Of a stretch of 64,000 nt of DNA, positions 47,281-55,038 are shown piece after piece. The stretch's first letter is position 1; each line of letters begins with the position of its first letter. The notes under the pieces are model-generated. The model saw nothing but the letters and a program-made list of their open reading frames with translations. It had not been told where the DNA came from and did not search any database. Position numbers and translations under genes: made by a program. This DNA is from CAVTWJ01 sp964525605 (GTDB lineage Bacteria > Oederibacteriota > Muellerivitia > Muellerivitales > Muellerivitaceae): the NCBI GenBank assembly GCA_964525605.1, contig CAZGKT010000004.1, forward strand, positions 62,001 through 126,000, read 5' to 3'.

Positions 47281-48672
47281 ATGAAGTGCCCCGGATGCGG
47301 TTATGAGCAGGCACCTGGTCAAATTGATTGTGTCAGCTGCGGCTTAGTTTTTGAAAAATGGAAACAGCGCCACCCTGACGCTCCGCCTGCTGAAACATCT
47401 TCGATTGCTCCTATTAAACCCATACCCGTTGTACCAATAGTTCCCGTTGATTCTGTTTCACATGCGCCTGTTGCGTCCGCTCCCATTCCCCAAACTCCTG
47501 CCGATAAGGTACACCCGGCCCCTTCCCCGATTGTTCAAAAACCTATTGCATCAACGGTCAGCGCTCCCGCTATGCACGATCATACTGCTAATACTCCTGC
47601 TACAACTCCGCCGGCAGCCCATGCGACTAATACTCCTACCCCTGTAAGCTCCTCCGTCGCCGCTTCTTCCCCTATTCCGGAAAAGGATCAGCCTAAAACT
47701 GACCCTAAACCCCTTTTAAGCAAAACCTCTTTGTTTATTATTTTCTTCCTAATTCTTGTTGTGGTTTTATTCCTAACTCTAGGAAACGACTTTATTAATC
47801 AGGCCATTCATCCCGGCCCCAAATGTATCTTTACCTTTGGGGAAGAAGGCGACGACCAGGGCGACATGAATATGCCTCTAGGGGTGACAACGGATAAAAC
47901 GGGTAATCTTTATTTAACCGACCGAAACAACAATCGGATTCAAAAATTCGATCCCAATGGGACTTTTATTTCCGCTTGGGGTACCCCGGGTGCGGCGGTT
48001 GGACAATTCAACAGCCCAACCCAACTGGCAATTGATTCCAAAGATTTTCTTTACGTGGTTGATGCCGGGAACCAACGGATTGAAAAGTTCGATTTAAACG
48101 GCACCTACGTGACGAGTTGGGGAAACTCCGGGACGGACGCAGGCATGTTTAAACAGCCCTGGGGTATTGCCATCAGCGGAAAAGATGAAATTTACGTTAC
48201 CGACACGAACAACCACCGGGTTCAAAAATTCGACTCGGAGGGTAAGTTTCTCAAGACATGGGGAACCAACGGTAAAGAACAGGGAATGTTTTTTCAGCCC
48301 CACGGAATCGCAGTGGACTCCGACGGGAACGTCTTTGTGGCCGATTACTCGGAACGAATCCAGAAATTTGATGCCGAAGGTACCTTCGTTTCTCAAACAG
48401 GTTCCTATGGTTCTGAGTTGGGCAAGTTTCACAAAATCCAGGGACTGGCTTTCGACAAGGTTGGGCGTCTGTATGTCGCCGACGGCGGCAATTACCGGGT
48501 TCAGGTTTTAGATAACCAGTTGAATCCCTTGGGTTACTGGGGCCATTTGGGGACCAATCCCGGAACGTTTAACGGGCTTTCGGGTCTTGCGCTGGATTTA
48601 AACGGATTCCTATATGTCGCCGACTCCAAAAACGACCGGGTAGAAAAATTCGCCGCGTTCAGACAGAACTAA
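47281..48672 (+). CDS. zinc-ribbon, Pro/Thr/Ala-rich linker, membrane and six-NHL-repeat protein
   Basis: A 463-residue protein. C3, C6, C17, C20 form a zinc ribbon ending CGLVFEKW; a Pro/Thr/Ala-rich linker (to about 140) leads to one membrane segment (about 150-170), then a beta-propeller of six NHL repeats (for example LYVVDAGNQRIEKFD, IYVTDTNNHRVQKFD, LYVADSKNDRVEKF). Ribbon in and propeller out is the likely topology. The ATG 47281 has AGAGG five nt upstream; a GTG two codons earlier is less likely. The ribbon is shared with the protein at 3211. Confidence 0.8.
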   Translation: MKCPGCGYEQAPGQIDCVSCGLVFEKWKQRHPDAPPAETSSIAPIKPIPVVPIVPVDSVSHAPVASAPIPQTPADKVHPAPSPIVQKPIASTVSAPAMHDHTANTPATTPPAAHATNTPTPVSSSVAASSPIPEKDQPKTDPKPLLSKTSLFIIFFLILVVVLFLTLGNDFINQAIHPGPKCIFTFGEEGDDQGDMNMPLGVTTDKTGNLYLTDRNNNRIQKFDPNGTFISAWGTPGAAVGQFNSPTQLAIDSKDFLYVVDAGNQRIEKFDLNGTYVTSWGNSGTDAGMFKQPWGIAISGKDEIYVTDTNNHRVQKFDSEGKFLKTWGTNGKEQGMFFQPHGIAVDSDGNVFVADYSERIQKFDAEGTFVSQTGSYGSELGKFHKIQGLAFDKVGRLYVADGGNYRVQVLDNQLNPLGYWGHLGTNPGTFNGLSGLALDLNGFLYVADSKNDRVEKFAAFRQN

Positions 48673-48814
48673 ACCCTTTCATCCCCACGGACCTTCATAT
48701 CTCCTGAGAACAATAAAATTCTCACCGAAAACATATCAATTCGAGTCCTTCCCCTTTACGATACCCCACGTTGTTAAACAACACCCAACCGTTGGAACTA
48801 CAAGGGAGGTCGAA

Positions 48815-48946
48815 ATGACTAAGAAAAAAGGGCCCAAAAAAGCCAAAACATTGTTTTCAGTGGCTCGAATCGCAAGAAAGAAAACCCGCCATTTGAAAAT
48901 GGTGCCAGCACCCGCCGCTGAAGTGAAAGCAGACGCTAAAGTCTAA
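48815..48946 (+). CDS. small basic protein (43 residues)
   Basis: ATG 48815-48817 sits five nt after a strong GGGAGGT ribosome site. The product MTKKKGPKKAKTLFSV... then RIARKKTRHLKM and an Ala/Val-rich end has 14 Lys/Arg in 43 residues. Small basic proteins of this kind can bind nucleic acids or ribosomes. It lies between the NHL gene and the convergent Smr gene. The strong ribosome site is the main support for it being a gene. Confidence 0.6.
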   Translation: MTKKKGPKKAKTLFSVARIARKKTRHLKMVPAPAAEVKADAKV

Positions 48947-49013
48947 GGTCTCATCTACGAAAGGCTTCACCGGCGGAGTAAAGATTCTGATCTTTTGTTC
49001 TGCCGGCTGACTC

Positions 49014-49364
49014 CTACCTAATTTTAATCATCGTAATCCCCAGGTTATTTCGATTCAAATCTTGATCCCTATTCAACTCGGGGAATTTTTCGTACCATTT
49101 CAAATAAGTTTTATCGACCACCTTCCAATCACTGCCCTGAATCCATTCCCTTAAATGGCCATCTTCCCCCAGTTTTGGAAGTTCTCTTCTGACTGCCCGC
49201 TTGATCCCGCCACCCTTGCCCGTACTTCCCCATCCGTGGATCACTTTCACGAATATCACTCCACGGGATTTAGCCGACCGAAGGCCGGACCGGAGCTTTC
49301 CCACGGCCTCTTCCCCGTTTGGGAAACCTTCCTCCAAATTGATGATTTCCATCCATTTAGACAT
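49014..49364 (-). CDS. Smr-domain protein
   Basis: A 116-residue Smr-like protein. The family core NLEEGFPNGEEAVGKLRSGL, VIFVKVIHGWGSTGKGGGIKRAVRREL holds the IHGxG loop of the MutS2 C-terminal nuclease domain, here isolated. The usual N-terminal L-D-x-H is replaced (INLEEG), so nuclease activity is uncertain. The gene lies 32 nt downstream of ilvD and on the same strand, so it may be co-transcribed with it. Confidence 0.78.
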   Translation of the reverse strand: MSKWMEIINLEEGFPNGEEAVGKLRSGLRSAKSRGVIFVKVIHGWGSTGKGGGIKRAVRRELPKLGEDGHLREWIQGSDWKVVDKTYLKWYEKFPELNRDQDLNRNNLGITMIKIR

Positions 49365-49396
49365 TTTTTCCTAATTCCGATGAATAAACCAATCCA

Positions 49397-51064
49397 TTAT
49401 TCCAGAACCGCTCCCTTATTGGCGCTGGTAACCATGCGAGCATATCGACCCAACCAGCCTGTCTTGATCTTAGGTTCAGGAGCTTTCCATTCCATCCGGC
49501 GCCTCAAAAGCTCCGCATCTTCTACCTTAAGAGTTAGGGTTCGATGGGGAATATCGATGAGGATTCGATCCCCTTTCTTAACCATCGCGATAGGCCCCCC
49601 TTCGGCGGCTTCGGGGCTGATATGCCCCAGGCAAGTTCCGGAAGTTCCGCCTGAGAACCGCCCGTCCGTAATCAGAGCGACCTTCTTGCCCAGCCCCTGC
49701 CCCTTAATCATGGAGGTAGGAGAAAGCATTTCGGGCATACCGGGTCCACCCTTTGGACCCTCGTAACGAAGGACCACCACATTCCCTTCTTTTACTTCCC
49801 GTTTGGCCAAAGCCTCCAAACATGCGTCCTGGGAGTCAAAGACGACCGCCGTTCCCTCAAAAATCCAACATTCCGGATCCACACCCGCGCTTTTGATGAC
49901 TGCCCCCTTGGGGGCCAGGTTGCCAAACAATACGGCTAATCCCCCATCGGGGGTGAATGGCCTATCCAGGGTCCGAATAACGTTCCCATCGGGACTTTTA
50001 GCGCTGGAAATATTCTCACCTAGTGTTTTTCCCGTTACGGTGGGTCTGTCCAGGTTCAACGACCCGCTTTTCTTAGACAATTCTTTCAGAATAGTGCTGA
50101 TTCCTCCCGCTTTATCCACGTCTTCCATATGAACATCCATGCGGGATGGAGAAACTTTGCAAAGACAGGGCGTTCGGGCGGATATCTGATTGATGCGTTC
50201 CAAGGGGTATTCCAGACCAGCTTCGATGGCGATGGCTAGGGTATGGAGAACGGTGTTGGTTGAACCGCCCATGGCCATATCCAGGGCAAAAGCGTTATCC
50301 AGGGATTCCAGGGTCACGATGTCCCTCGGTTTGAGATCCAACCGAATTAGTTCCATGATTCTTTTGGCGGCCAGGGGAATGAGGGTTTCCCTGGCAGGGT
50401 CCAGGGCCAAAATCGTACCGTTGCCAGGTAGCGCCAGTCCTACCGCCTCCAACAGGCAATTCATGGAATTGGCGGTGAACATCCCGGAGCAGGAACCGCA
50501 AGACGGACAGGCGATATCCTCCATGGCCTTCAATTGAGCCTCAGACATCTGTCCCGCTTGCACCTTACCCACACCTTCAAATAGGTGGATGAGGTCCAGT
50601 TTGGTTCCGTCCGCGCTTGTGCCAGCCGCCATCGGCCCGCCGGTTAGAAAGAGGGTCGGAATGTTGACCCTCAAAGAGCCCATGATCATCCCAGGAGTTA
50701 TCTTGTCGCAATTGGTGAGGCAAACCATGCCATCAAAACAATGGGCCTTGGCCATGGTCTCCACAGAGTCGGCGATCAACTCTCGGCTGGCGAGGGAATA
50801 ACGCATGCCCAGATGTCCCATGGCGATACCGTCGTCCACAGCGATGGTGTTGAATTCAAAGGGAACTCCCCCCGCTTCGCGAATGGATTTCTTCACCTTC
50901 TCGGCCAGAAGATTCAGCCGGATATGTCCCGGAACAATATCGGTATATGAACTGCAAACCCCAACAAAAGGTTTATTCATATCCTGATCCGTTACGCCCG
51001 TGGCTTTTAATAGGCCCCGGTGTCCGGCACGATCCAATCCTTTTTTTACGGTATCGGAAATCAC
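49397..51064 (-). CDS. ilvD: dihydroxy-acid dehydratase IlvD
   Basis: A 555-residue Fe-S dehydratase in valine, leucine and isoleucine synthesis, making 2-oxo acids from dihydroxy acids. The cluster cysteines are seen in LTNCDKITPG and CPSCGSCSGMFTANSMNCL, and the C-terminal TDGRFSGGTSG loop is intact. Length is normal. The start is GTG at 51062-51064 with GGAGG seven nt upstream. No other ilv or leu gene is in the window. Confidence 0.97.
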   Translation of the reverse strand: MISDTVKKGLDRAGHRGLLKATGVTDQDMNKPFVGVCSSYTDIVPGHIRLNLLAEKVKKSIREAGGVPFEFNTIAVDDGIAMGHLGMRYSLASRELIADSVETMAKAHCFDGMVCLTNCDKITPGMIMGSLRVNIPTLFLTGGPMAAGTSADGTKLDLIHLFEGVGKVQAGQMSEAQLKAMEDIACPSCGSCSGMFTANSMNCLLEAVGLALPGNGTILALDPARETLIPLAAKRIMELIRLDLKPRDIVTLESLDNAFALDMAMGGSTNTVLHTLAIAIEAGLEYPLERINQISARTPCLCKVSPSRMDVHMEDVDKAGGISTILKELSKKSGSLNLDRPTVTGKTLGENISSAKSPDGNVIRTLDRPFTPDGGLAVLFGNLAPKGAVIKSAGVDPECWIFEGTAVVFDSQDACLEALAKREVKEGNVVVLRYEGPKGGPGMPEMLSPTSMIKGQGLGKKVALITDGRFSGGTSGTCLGHISPEAAEGGPIAMVKKGDRILIDIPHRTLTLKVEDAELLRRRMEWKAPEPKIKTGWLGRYARMVTSANKGAVLE

Positions 51065-51197
51065 GATGAATCCTCCTCAAATTAAAGCGACCCAACTCAA
51101 ACAGGCCGATGACATTTCTTTCCATATCATTATTTCTTTCAGGGGGGAAAGGAACAAAAAAGGACCTGGCAAGGCTTCAACACACAGATTTCCCGAA

Positions 51198-51647
51198 TCA
51201 ATAAACTTTCTGAAGTTCTATTAAAACCTTGGTGATGGTCGTCACGATTTCCTCGGGTTTGCCTGAAATGGGATCGATCGTGACTAGGGGGGTTAGTCCG
51301 GCAGGGGAAAGAATGGCGATGTTATAGCTTTTTCCAGCGCCCAAATCGCTGAAATATTCAGGGATGGAATCAGCTTTCATGAAAAGCGCAATGTAATAAT
51401 CATGAAGAAGTTCGCAAAGTTTGGGGTTTTTGGGAATGGAATTGAAAACAGCTTTCAGGAAGGGCCATACCATAGGATCAGTATTCGCCACGTAAAGAAG
51501 TACGGGCCGATTTCTTTCGGCTATAAGTTTTTCCGTTTCATCATTCCAACCACGCCACTGGATCCCGTCTTTTGCAGAGATCGTTTCGGAACGAGGGGCT
51601 GAGAAACCAACGTGGAACAAATTTTTGAGAAAGTCTTTCAGGGCCAT
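51198..51647 (-). CDS. thioredoxin-fold protein of DUF255-like type lacking cysteines
   Basis: A 149-residue protein whose middle (IQWRGWNDETEKLIAERNRPVLLYVANTD) follows the DUF255/YyaL opening, in which a W-x2-W helix precedes a beta strand. The CxxC of active members is absent; the position reads DPMVWPFL. It is probably a redox-inactive thioredoxin-like binding protein. The ATG has no ribosome site; TATAAT lies exactly six nt upstream (minus strand 51654-51659), again suggesting a leaderless mRNA. Confidence 0.5.
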   Translation of the reverse strand: MALKDFLKNLFHVGFSAPRSETISAKDGIQWRGWNDETEKLIAERNRPVLLYVANTDPMVWPFLKAVFNSIPKNPKLCELLHDYYIALFMKADSIPEYFSDLGAGKSYNIAILSPAGLTPLVTIDPISGKPEEIVTTITKVLIELQKVY

Positions 51648-51715
51648 GAGGGCATTATACTTATTTCCAAAGATAAAACTCCGGAGGAAGAACTAGCTTT
51701 TCTTAACCGCAAAGC

Positions 51716-51865
51716 ATGTCAATGAACATCAGAATTCAGGTCGATGAATCAATGCCGACAAATGCAATAGTCACTGGCGAATTAATGAAATGGTATATTG
51801 ATTATTCTTCCATGCGGCAAAGACGCAACGCTAAATACAGGGTATTCAAAAACATGAGGCGATGA
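51716..51865 (+). CDS. possible 49-residue ORF overlapping the cupredoxin-like gene
   Basis: ATG 51716 to TGA 51863-51865 encodes MSMNIRIQVDESMPTNAIV..., ending in a Lys/Arg-rich helix (MRQRRNAKYRVFKNMRR). Its stop overlaps the downstream ATG as ATGA, the pattern used for coupling throughout this genome. The ribosome site GGAGG is 26 nt away, too far to be convincing, so this may be chance. Confidence 0.28.
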   Translation: MSMNIRIQVDESMPTNAIVTGELMKWYIDYSSMRQRRNAKYRVFKNMRR

Positions 51866-52623
51866 AAATGAGAATTAACTTAGTCCTCTTGCTGGTTTTG
51901 GGCTTTATGGCCTCTACTGGATGCGAAAACAAGGATGAGAATGAAGGAAATGGAAGTAACCCACCAGCTATCACGGCCCAAATGGGAACGGCTGTCGTCA
52001 GCGGAAGGGTCATTCTGAAAGGCAAAGCCCCGGTTGGAGAACCTATCCAATTCGCGGCTGATCCGGTCTGCCAATCTCAGCACTCAGGGGTCGTATTGGA
52101 CGATACGGTTCAGGTGGATAACCAAAACGACCTAGTGAACGTACTGGTTTATGTCAAGGACGGCGCTGGCAACTACCCGGCGCCTTCCAAACCGGTGACC
52201 CTCATCCAAAAGGGGTGTCAATATTTCCCCCGCATATTCGGAATTCAGACCAACCAAACCCTGGAAATCATCAATGGGGATCCTACATCCCACAACGTTC
52301 ACGCCGTGCCGGTTCTCAACGATGCTTTCAATTTTAATCAGATGAGCATGGGAATGAAAACCGAAGAAAAATTCACAAAACCCGAGGTGCCGGTGAAATT
52401 CAAGTGCGATGTGCATTACTGGATGCATTGCATGGCCGGGGTGTTCACCCATCCTTTCTTCACGGTTTCGGCCTCGGATGGGACTTACAAGATCATTGGC
52501 CTCCCAGCGGGCGTTTACACTCTTGCTGCCTTCCAGGAGAAATACGGAGAATCTGATCCGCAAAGGGTAGAATTAAAGGATGGGGAAACAAAATCATTAA
52601 ATTTCACATTCACCGCGAGGTGA
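51862..52623 (+). CDS. cupredoxin-like lipoprotein with carboxypeptidase-regulatory-like domains
   Basis: A 253-residue lipoprotein, with lipobox ASTGC (C21). After a short Asn/Glu linker there is an opening Ig-like strand set (VVSGRVILKGKAP), then a cupredoxin-like region: GCQYFPRIFGIQTNQTLEIINGD, TSHNVHAV and CDVHYWMHCMAG, carrying His, Cys and Met ligands as for type 1 copper. The end is a carboxypeptidase regulatory-like fold (SDGTYKIIGLPAGVYTLAAFQE). It is probably a periplasmic copper or electron-transfer protein. Start could also be the ATG 51868, eight nt after GAGG. Confidence 0.78.
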   Translation: MKMRINLVLLLVLGFMASTGCENKDENEGNGSNPPAITAQMGTAVVSGRVILKGKAPVGEPIQFAADPVCQSQHSGVVLDDTVQVDNQNDLVNVLVYVKDGAGNYPAPSKPVTLIQKGCQYFPRIFGIQTNQTLEIINGDPTSHNVHAVPVLNDAFNFNQMSMGMKTEEKFTKPEVPVKFKCDVHYWMHCMAGVFTHPFFTVSASDGTYKIIGLPAGVYTLAAFQEKYGESDPQRVELKDGETKSLNFTFTAR

Positions 52624-52632
52624 CTTCTTTAT

Positions 52633-52653
52633 GAAGAGGGTTTTCTTCTTTTT
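52633..52653 (+). terminator. weak terminator hairpin
   Basis: GAAGA-GGGTTT-TCTTC followed by TTTTT about ten nt after the cupredoxin-like stop; a five-bp stem only. Confidence 0.4.
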
Positions 52654-54061
52654 AAAAATAATCCGGGAATTGCTTCACTATTGAGGTTTCCATGTCCGTA
52701 ACGCTCTGTAGCAAGGGATGGTCGGGATAAAATCCACGAGCCGTATCCCAACAAAGCCATGCGCTCGGACAATCAAAAGAGTTGTAATAGGAGTCCCCCA
52801 GTTCTTTCCAACCTCCGGCCAGGAGTGGGTTTTTCCCCAAGGCCTTTAGAAAGGATTGGACCCCGGCTTCTCGGTCGCCCGAAGCCCCATAAGCATCTCC
52901 CAACATAATATCGATGAGGTAGTCCCTGGAAAGCCCCTTTCGATCGATGGATTTCAAAGCCAGAACGGATTTTTTTGCGTCATCCTGGGTCTGGTTGTTC
53001 AATCCCTTCTGAAATAAACTAAAATTTTTGTCAGTATCTAGTTTGGAAAGCAGGGGTTTCTGAGCGGCTGTCATATCAAGGCCGGTTTGCAGGTAACACT
53101 CCAGGCAGGCCAGGTAAGCGTCAAAAATCCGCCCCTGCTTGACGGCCTTTTCCATGAAATCCTGCGTGGTTTTTTGGGAGTTCAGAGCTTCCGGCGCCTG
53201 AACCGACCGGGCTTTTTCAATCACCTTCCAGAGATCCGCGGCACAATCAGGAGCCAACTGGTATGTCTTTTTCCAGGAATCATCCGGGCCCTGAACTTCC
53301 TCTGTTTTGACCAGGGTCAAACTAACCTGTTTCGCTGCATCCATATTGCGGGTTTGGTACCAGAGGTTCTTCACGAGACGACCGTCATTGGCGATGAAGC
53401 TGAAAACCGTGGGGTGAAACTGGCATCCATAAATTAAAAATCGGTTCCAGGCGGTTTTCAGGCCCTTAAGTGCCTGGGCCGAATCCATCTGACACCGGGT
53501 CACCAATTCCCCCCCTGGGGCGATGAAATCCCAGGTATCCGATCCTGTTTTCTTGCGGGCAGCGATATCATTTTTCTGGTCCGGGTCGTGGATTCCAAAC
53601 AAGGTTTCCAGTTGAAAAACATCAAAGGAGACCAGACTTTGTCCACCCGCCGCGAGTGCTTTTCGGATGTAAAGCCGGTTGTTGAGTTCTTCCGCCCTTC
53701 CCCCAATCTCTGCAAAAAGGGATGTCTCCTGGTAGGCTTTCTTAACAGGATCCAGAACGTATAACTTTCGCGCGTCAAAATCGTATATTCGAGTCAAGGT
53801 TCCATCATCCAAGCTCAACAGGTTCGCCCAAAGGGTCGCTGTAAGGGTGGTTGCCCCAGCGGCTGGCGGCTTCCCAAAATCTTCCCTTCCCTTCGCGATG
53901 TCTGCCTCGGTCTTCAGAGTCTTGATTTGTTGTAGGAACGTGATCTGAAACCCAATTTGCGCTCCGGCTAGGGCCGGATCAAAAAAACCGGTTAGGGCAA
54001 AAATGGTGGAAACCAAAAACAGATTGAAATAAACCTTCGGAGACAATTGTTGATGTTTCAC
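52652..54061 (-). CDS. secreted protein of unknown function with C-terminal TPR-like helices
   Basis: A 469-residue exported protein: signal peptide ending ALAGA, a mixed alpha/beta N-terminal half (residues 35-280) with no recognised motif, and helices of a TPR-like type near the C-terminus (LGDAYGASGDREAGVQSFLKALGKNP, WKELGDSYYNSFDCPSAWLCW). The start appears to be GTG at 54059-54061 with AGGGGGAAGC just upstream. It is followed on the other strand by the cupredoxin-like gene. The next gene upstream (54109) is on the same strand, 47 nt away, so the two may form an operon. Confidence 0.68.
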   Translation of the reverse strand: MKHQQLSPKVYFNLFLVSTIFALTGFFDPALAGAQIGFQITFLQQIKTLKTEADIAKGREDFGKPPAAGATTLTATLWANLLSLDDGTLTRIYDFDARKLYVLDPVKKAYQETSLFAEIGGRAEELNNRLYIRKALAAGGQSLVSFDVFQLETLFGIHDPDQKNDIAARKKTGSDTWDFIAPGGELVTRCQMDSAQALKGLKTAWNRFLIYGCQFHPTVFSFIANDGRLVKNLWYQTRNMDAAKQVSLTLVKTEEVQGPDDSWKKTYQLAPDCAADLWKVIEKARSVQAPEALNSQKTTQDFMEKAVKQGRIFDAYLACLECYLQTGLDMTAAQKPLLSKLDTDKNFSLFQKGLNNQTQDDAKKSVLALKSIDRKGLSRDYLIDIMLGDAYGASGDREAGVQSFLKALGKNPLLAGGWKELGDSYYNSFDCPSAWLCWDTARGFYPDHPLLQSVTDMETSIVKQFPDYF

Positions 54062-54108
54062 GCTTCCCCCTCGGCAACCCCTAAACTTTTTTGTTTACTT
54101 GGATACCT

Positions 54109-54783
54109 TTATTTTTCTGCCCGGATTTCTTTCAATACCGCTTCCGCCAGTTCTTTTTTGACGTTTCCTCCACCATACAACTCCCCAATCAAGGAGCTGT
54201 TGTCTTCGGAAACGGTGAAGGATTTATGAAACAAGGGCTTCGGGTCTGGAATATGGTATGCCGTGATTTCCACCGTTACATCCACCCGGGTGAAGTCGCC
54301 CTTAACTTTATCGGACCGGTAGTACTCCTTCCGGTCATAATTGATAAGCTGGGCTTTGATAACATAGGTCGCGCCCAAGTCTTTTGCCGTGTCGAAAAGG
54401 CCTGGTAAGGCCGAATTGGGGAAAGAGTAAAGACTAGGCTCCTTGGTCGGCTTTCCATCTTTATTGAGCAAGGGACATTCCAGTGGTTGAACCCCATGGT
54501 TTTTCGCGAAGGCCAGGACGGTTTGAGGTTTGAAATAATCGTAGTGTAATTTGTCGCATCGAGAGGAGAAAGCGTCCCGGAGCCAATTTTCAAATGGGCC
54601 ATAAACAGGGTTATTCAAATCATCCTTGCCGGTCTGAACCAACTCGGCGGGATTCTCGGCATAAACGATCAGGGCCGTGACATTACCATTGGCAGGAATC
54701 GCATGGTCAAGAATTCGGATGCTCGCGCACCCGGAAAACATCCAAGCGGTTAGGCCTACCATAATTCGAACCCAAATGTTCAT
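54109..54783 (-). CDS. lipoprotein of unknown function
   Basis: A 224-residue lipoprotein with a clear lipobox FSGC (C19). The rest has alternating beta and alpha segments (TALIVYAENPAEL, ATYVIKAQLINYD, VDVTVEITAYHI), a pattern of TolB_N/LpoB-like periplasmic domains, but no motif is firm enough to name. It lies 47 nt upstream of the secreted TPR-like gene. The ribosome site GGGGTGG is just upstream of the ATG. Confidence 0.65.
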   Translation of the reverse strand: MNIWVRIMVGLTAWMFSGCASIRILDHAIPANGNVTALIVYAENPAELVQTGKDDLNNPVYGPFENWLRDAFSSRCDKLHYDYFKPQTVLAFAKNHGVQPLECPLLNKDGKPTKEPSLYSFPNSALPGLFDTAKDLGATYVIKAQLINYDRKEYYRSDKVKGDFTRVDVTVEITAYHIPDPKPLFHKSFTVSEDNSSLIGELYGGGNVKKELAEAVLKEIRAEK

Positions 54784-55038
54784 AAAGCCACCCCATTCTT
54801 GGAAACAACATGTTTTACAAATGCAAAATGTCTAACCTACATGAAGTCTTTTACAAACTCACTTATATGATAGAAAGTAAAAACTTGGAAAACCCAGTTC
54901 CCTTGATCTTAAATTCCTATGAAACCCCAATTAAAGCCATATTTCTTCTCACTTCTGCCAATTGCACGGTAAAACGGTGGTAATATTAAATTTAATCTAT
55001 CAAATTCCAAATCATCTGTAGTCAACGAATAGAGGAAC

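Noticed and set aside
51795..51845. GCAAAGACGCAACGCTAAATACAGGG resembling part of a GEMM (c-di-GMP-I) riboswitch
   Set aside because: Only one short block looks similar; the paired stems and the second conserved block are not found.
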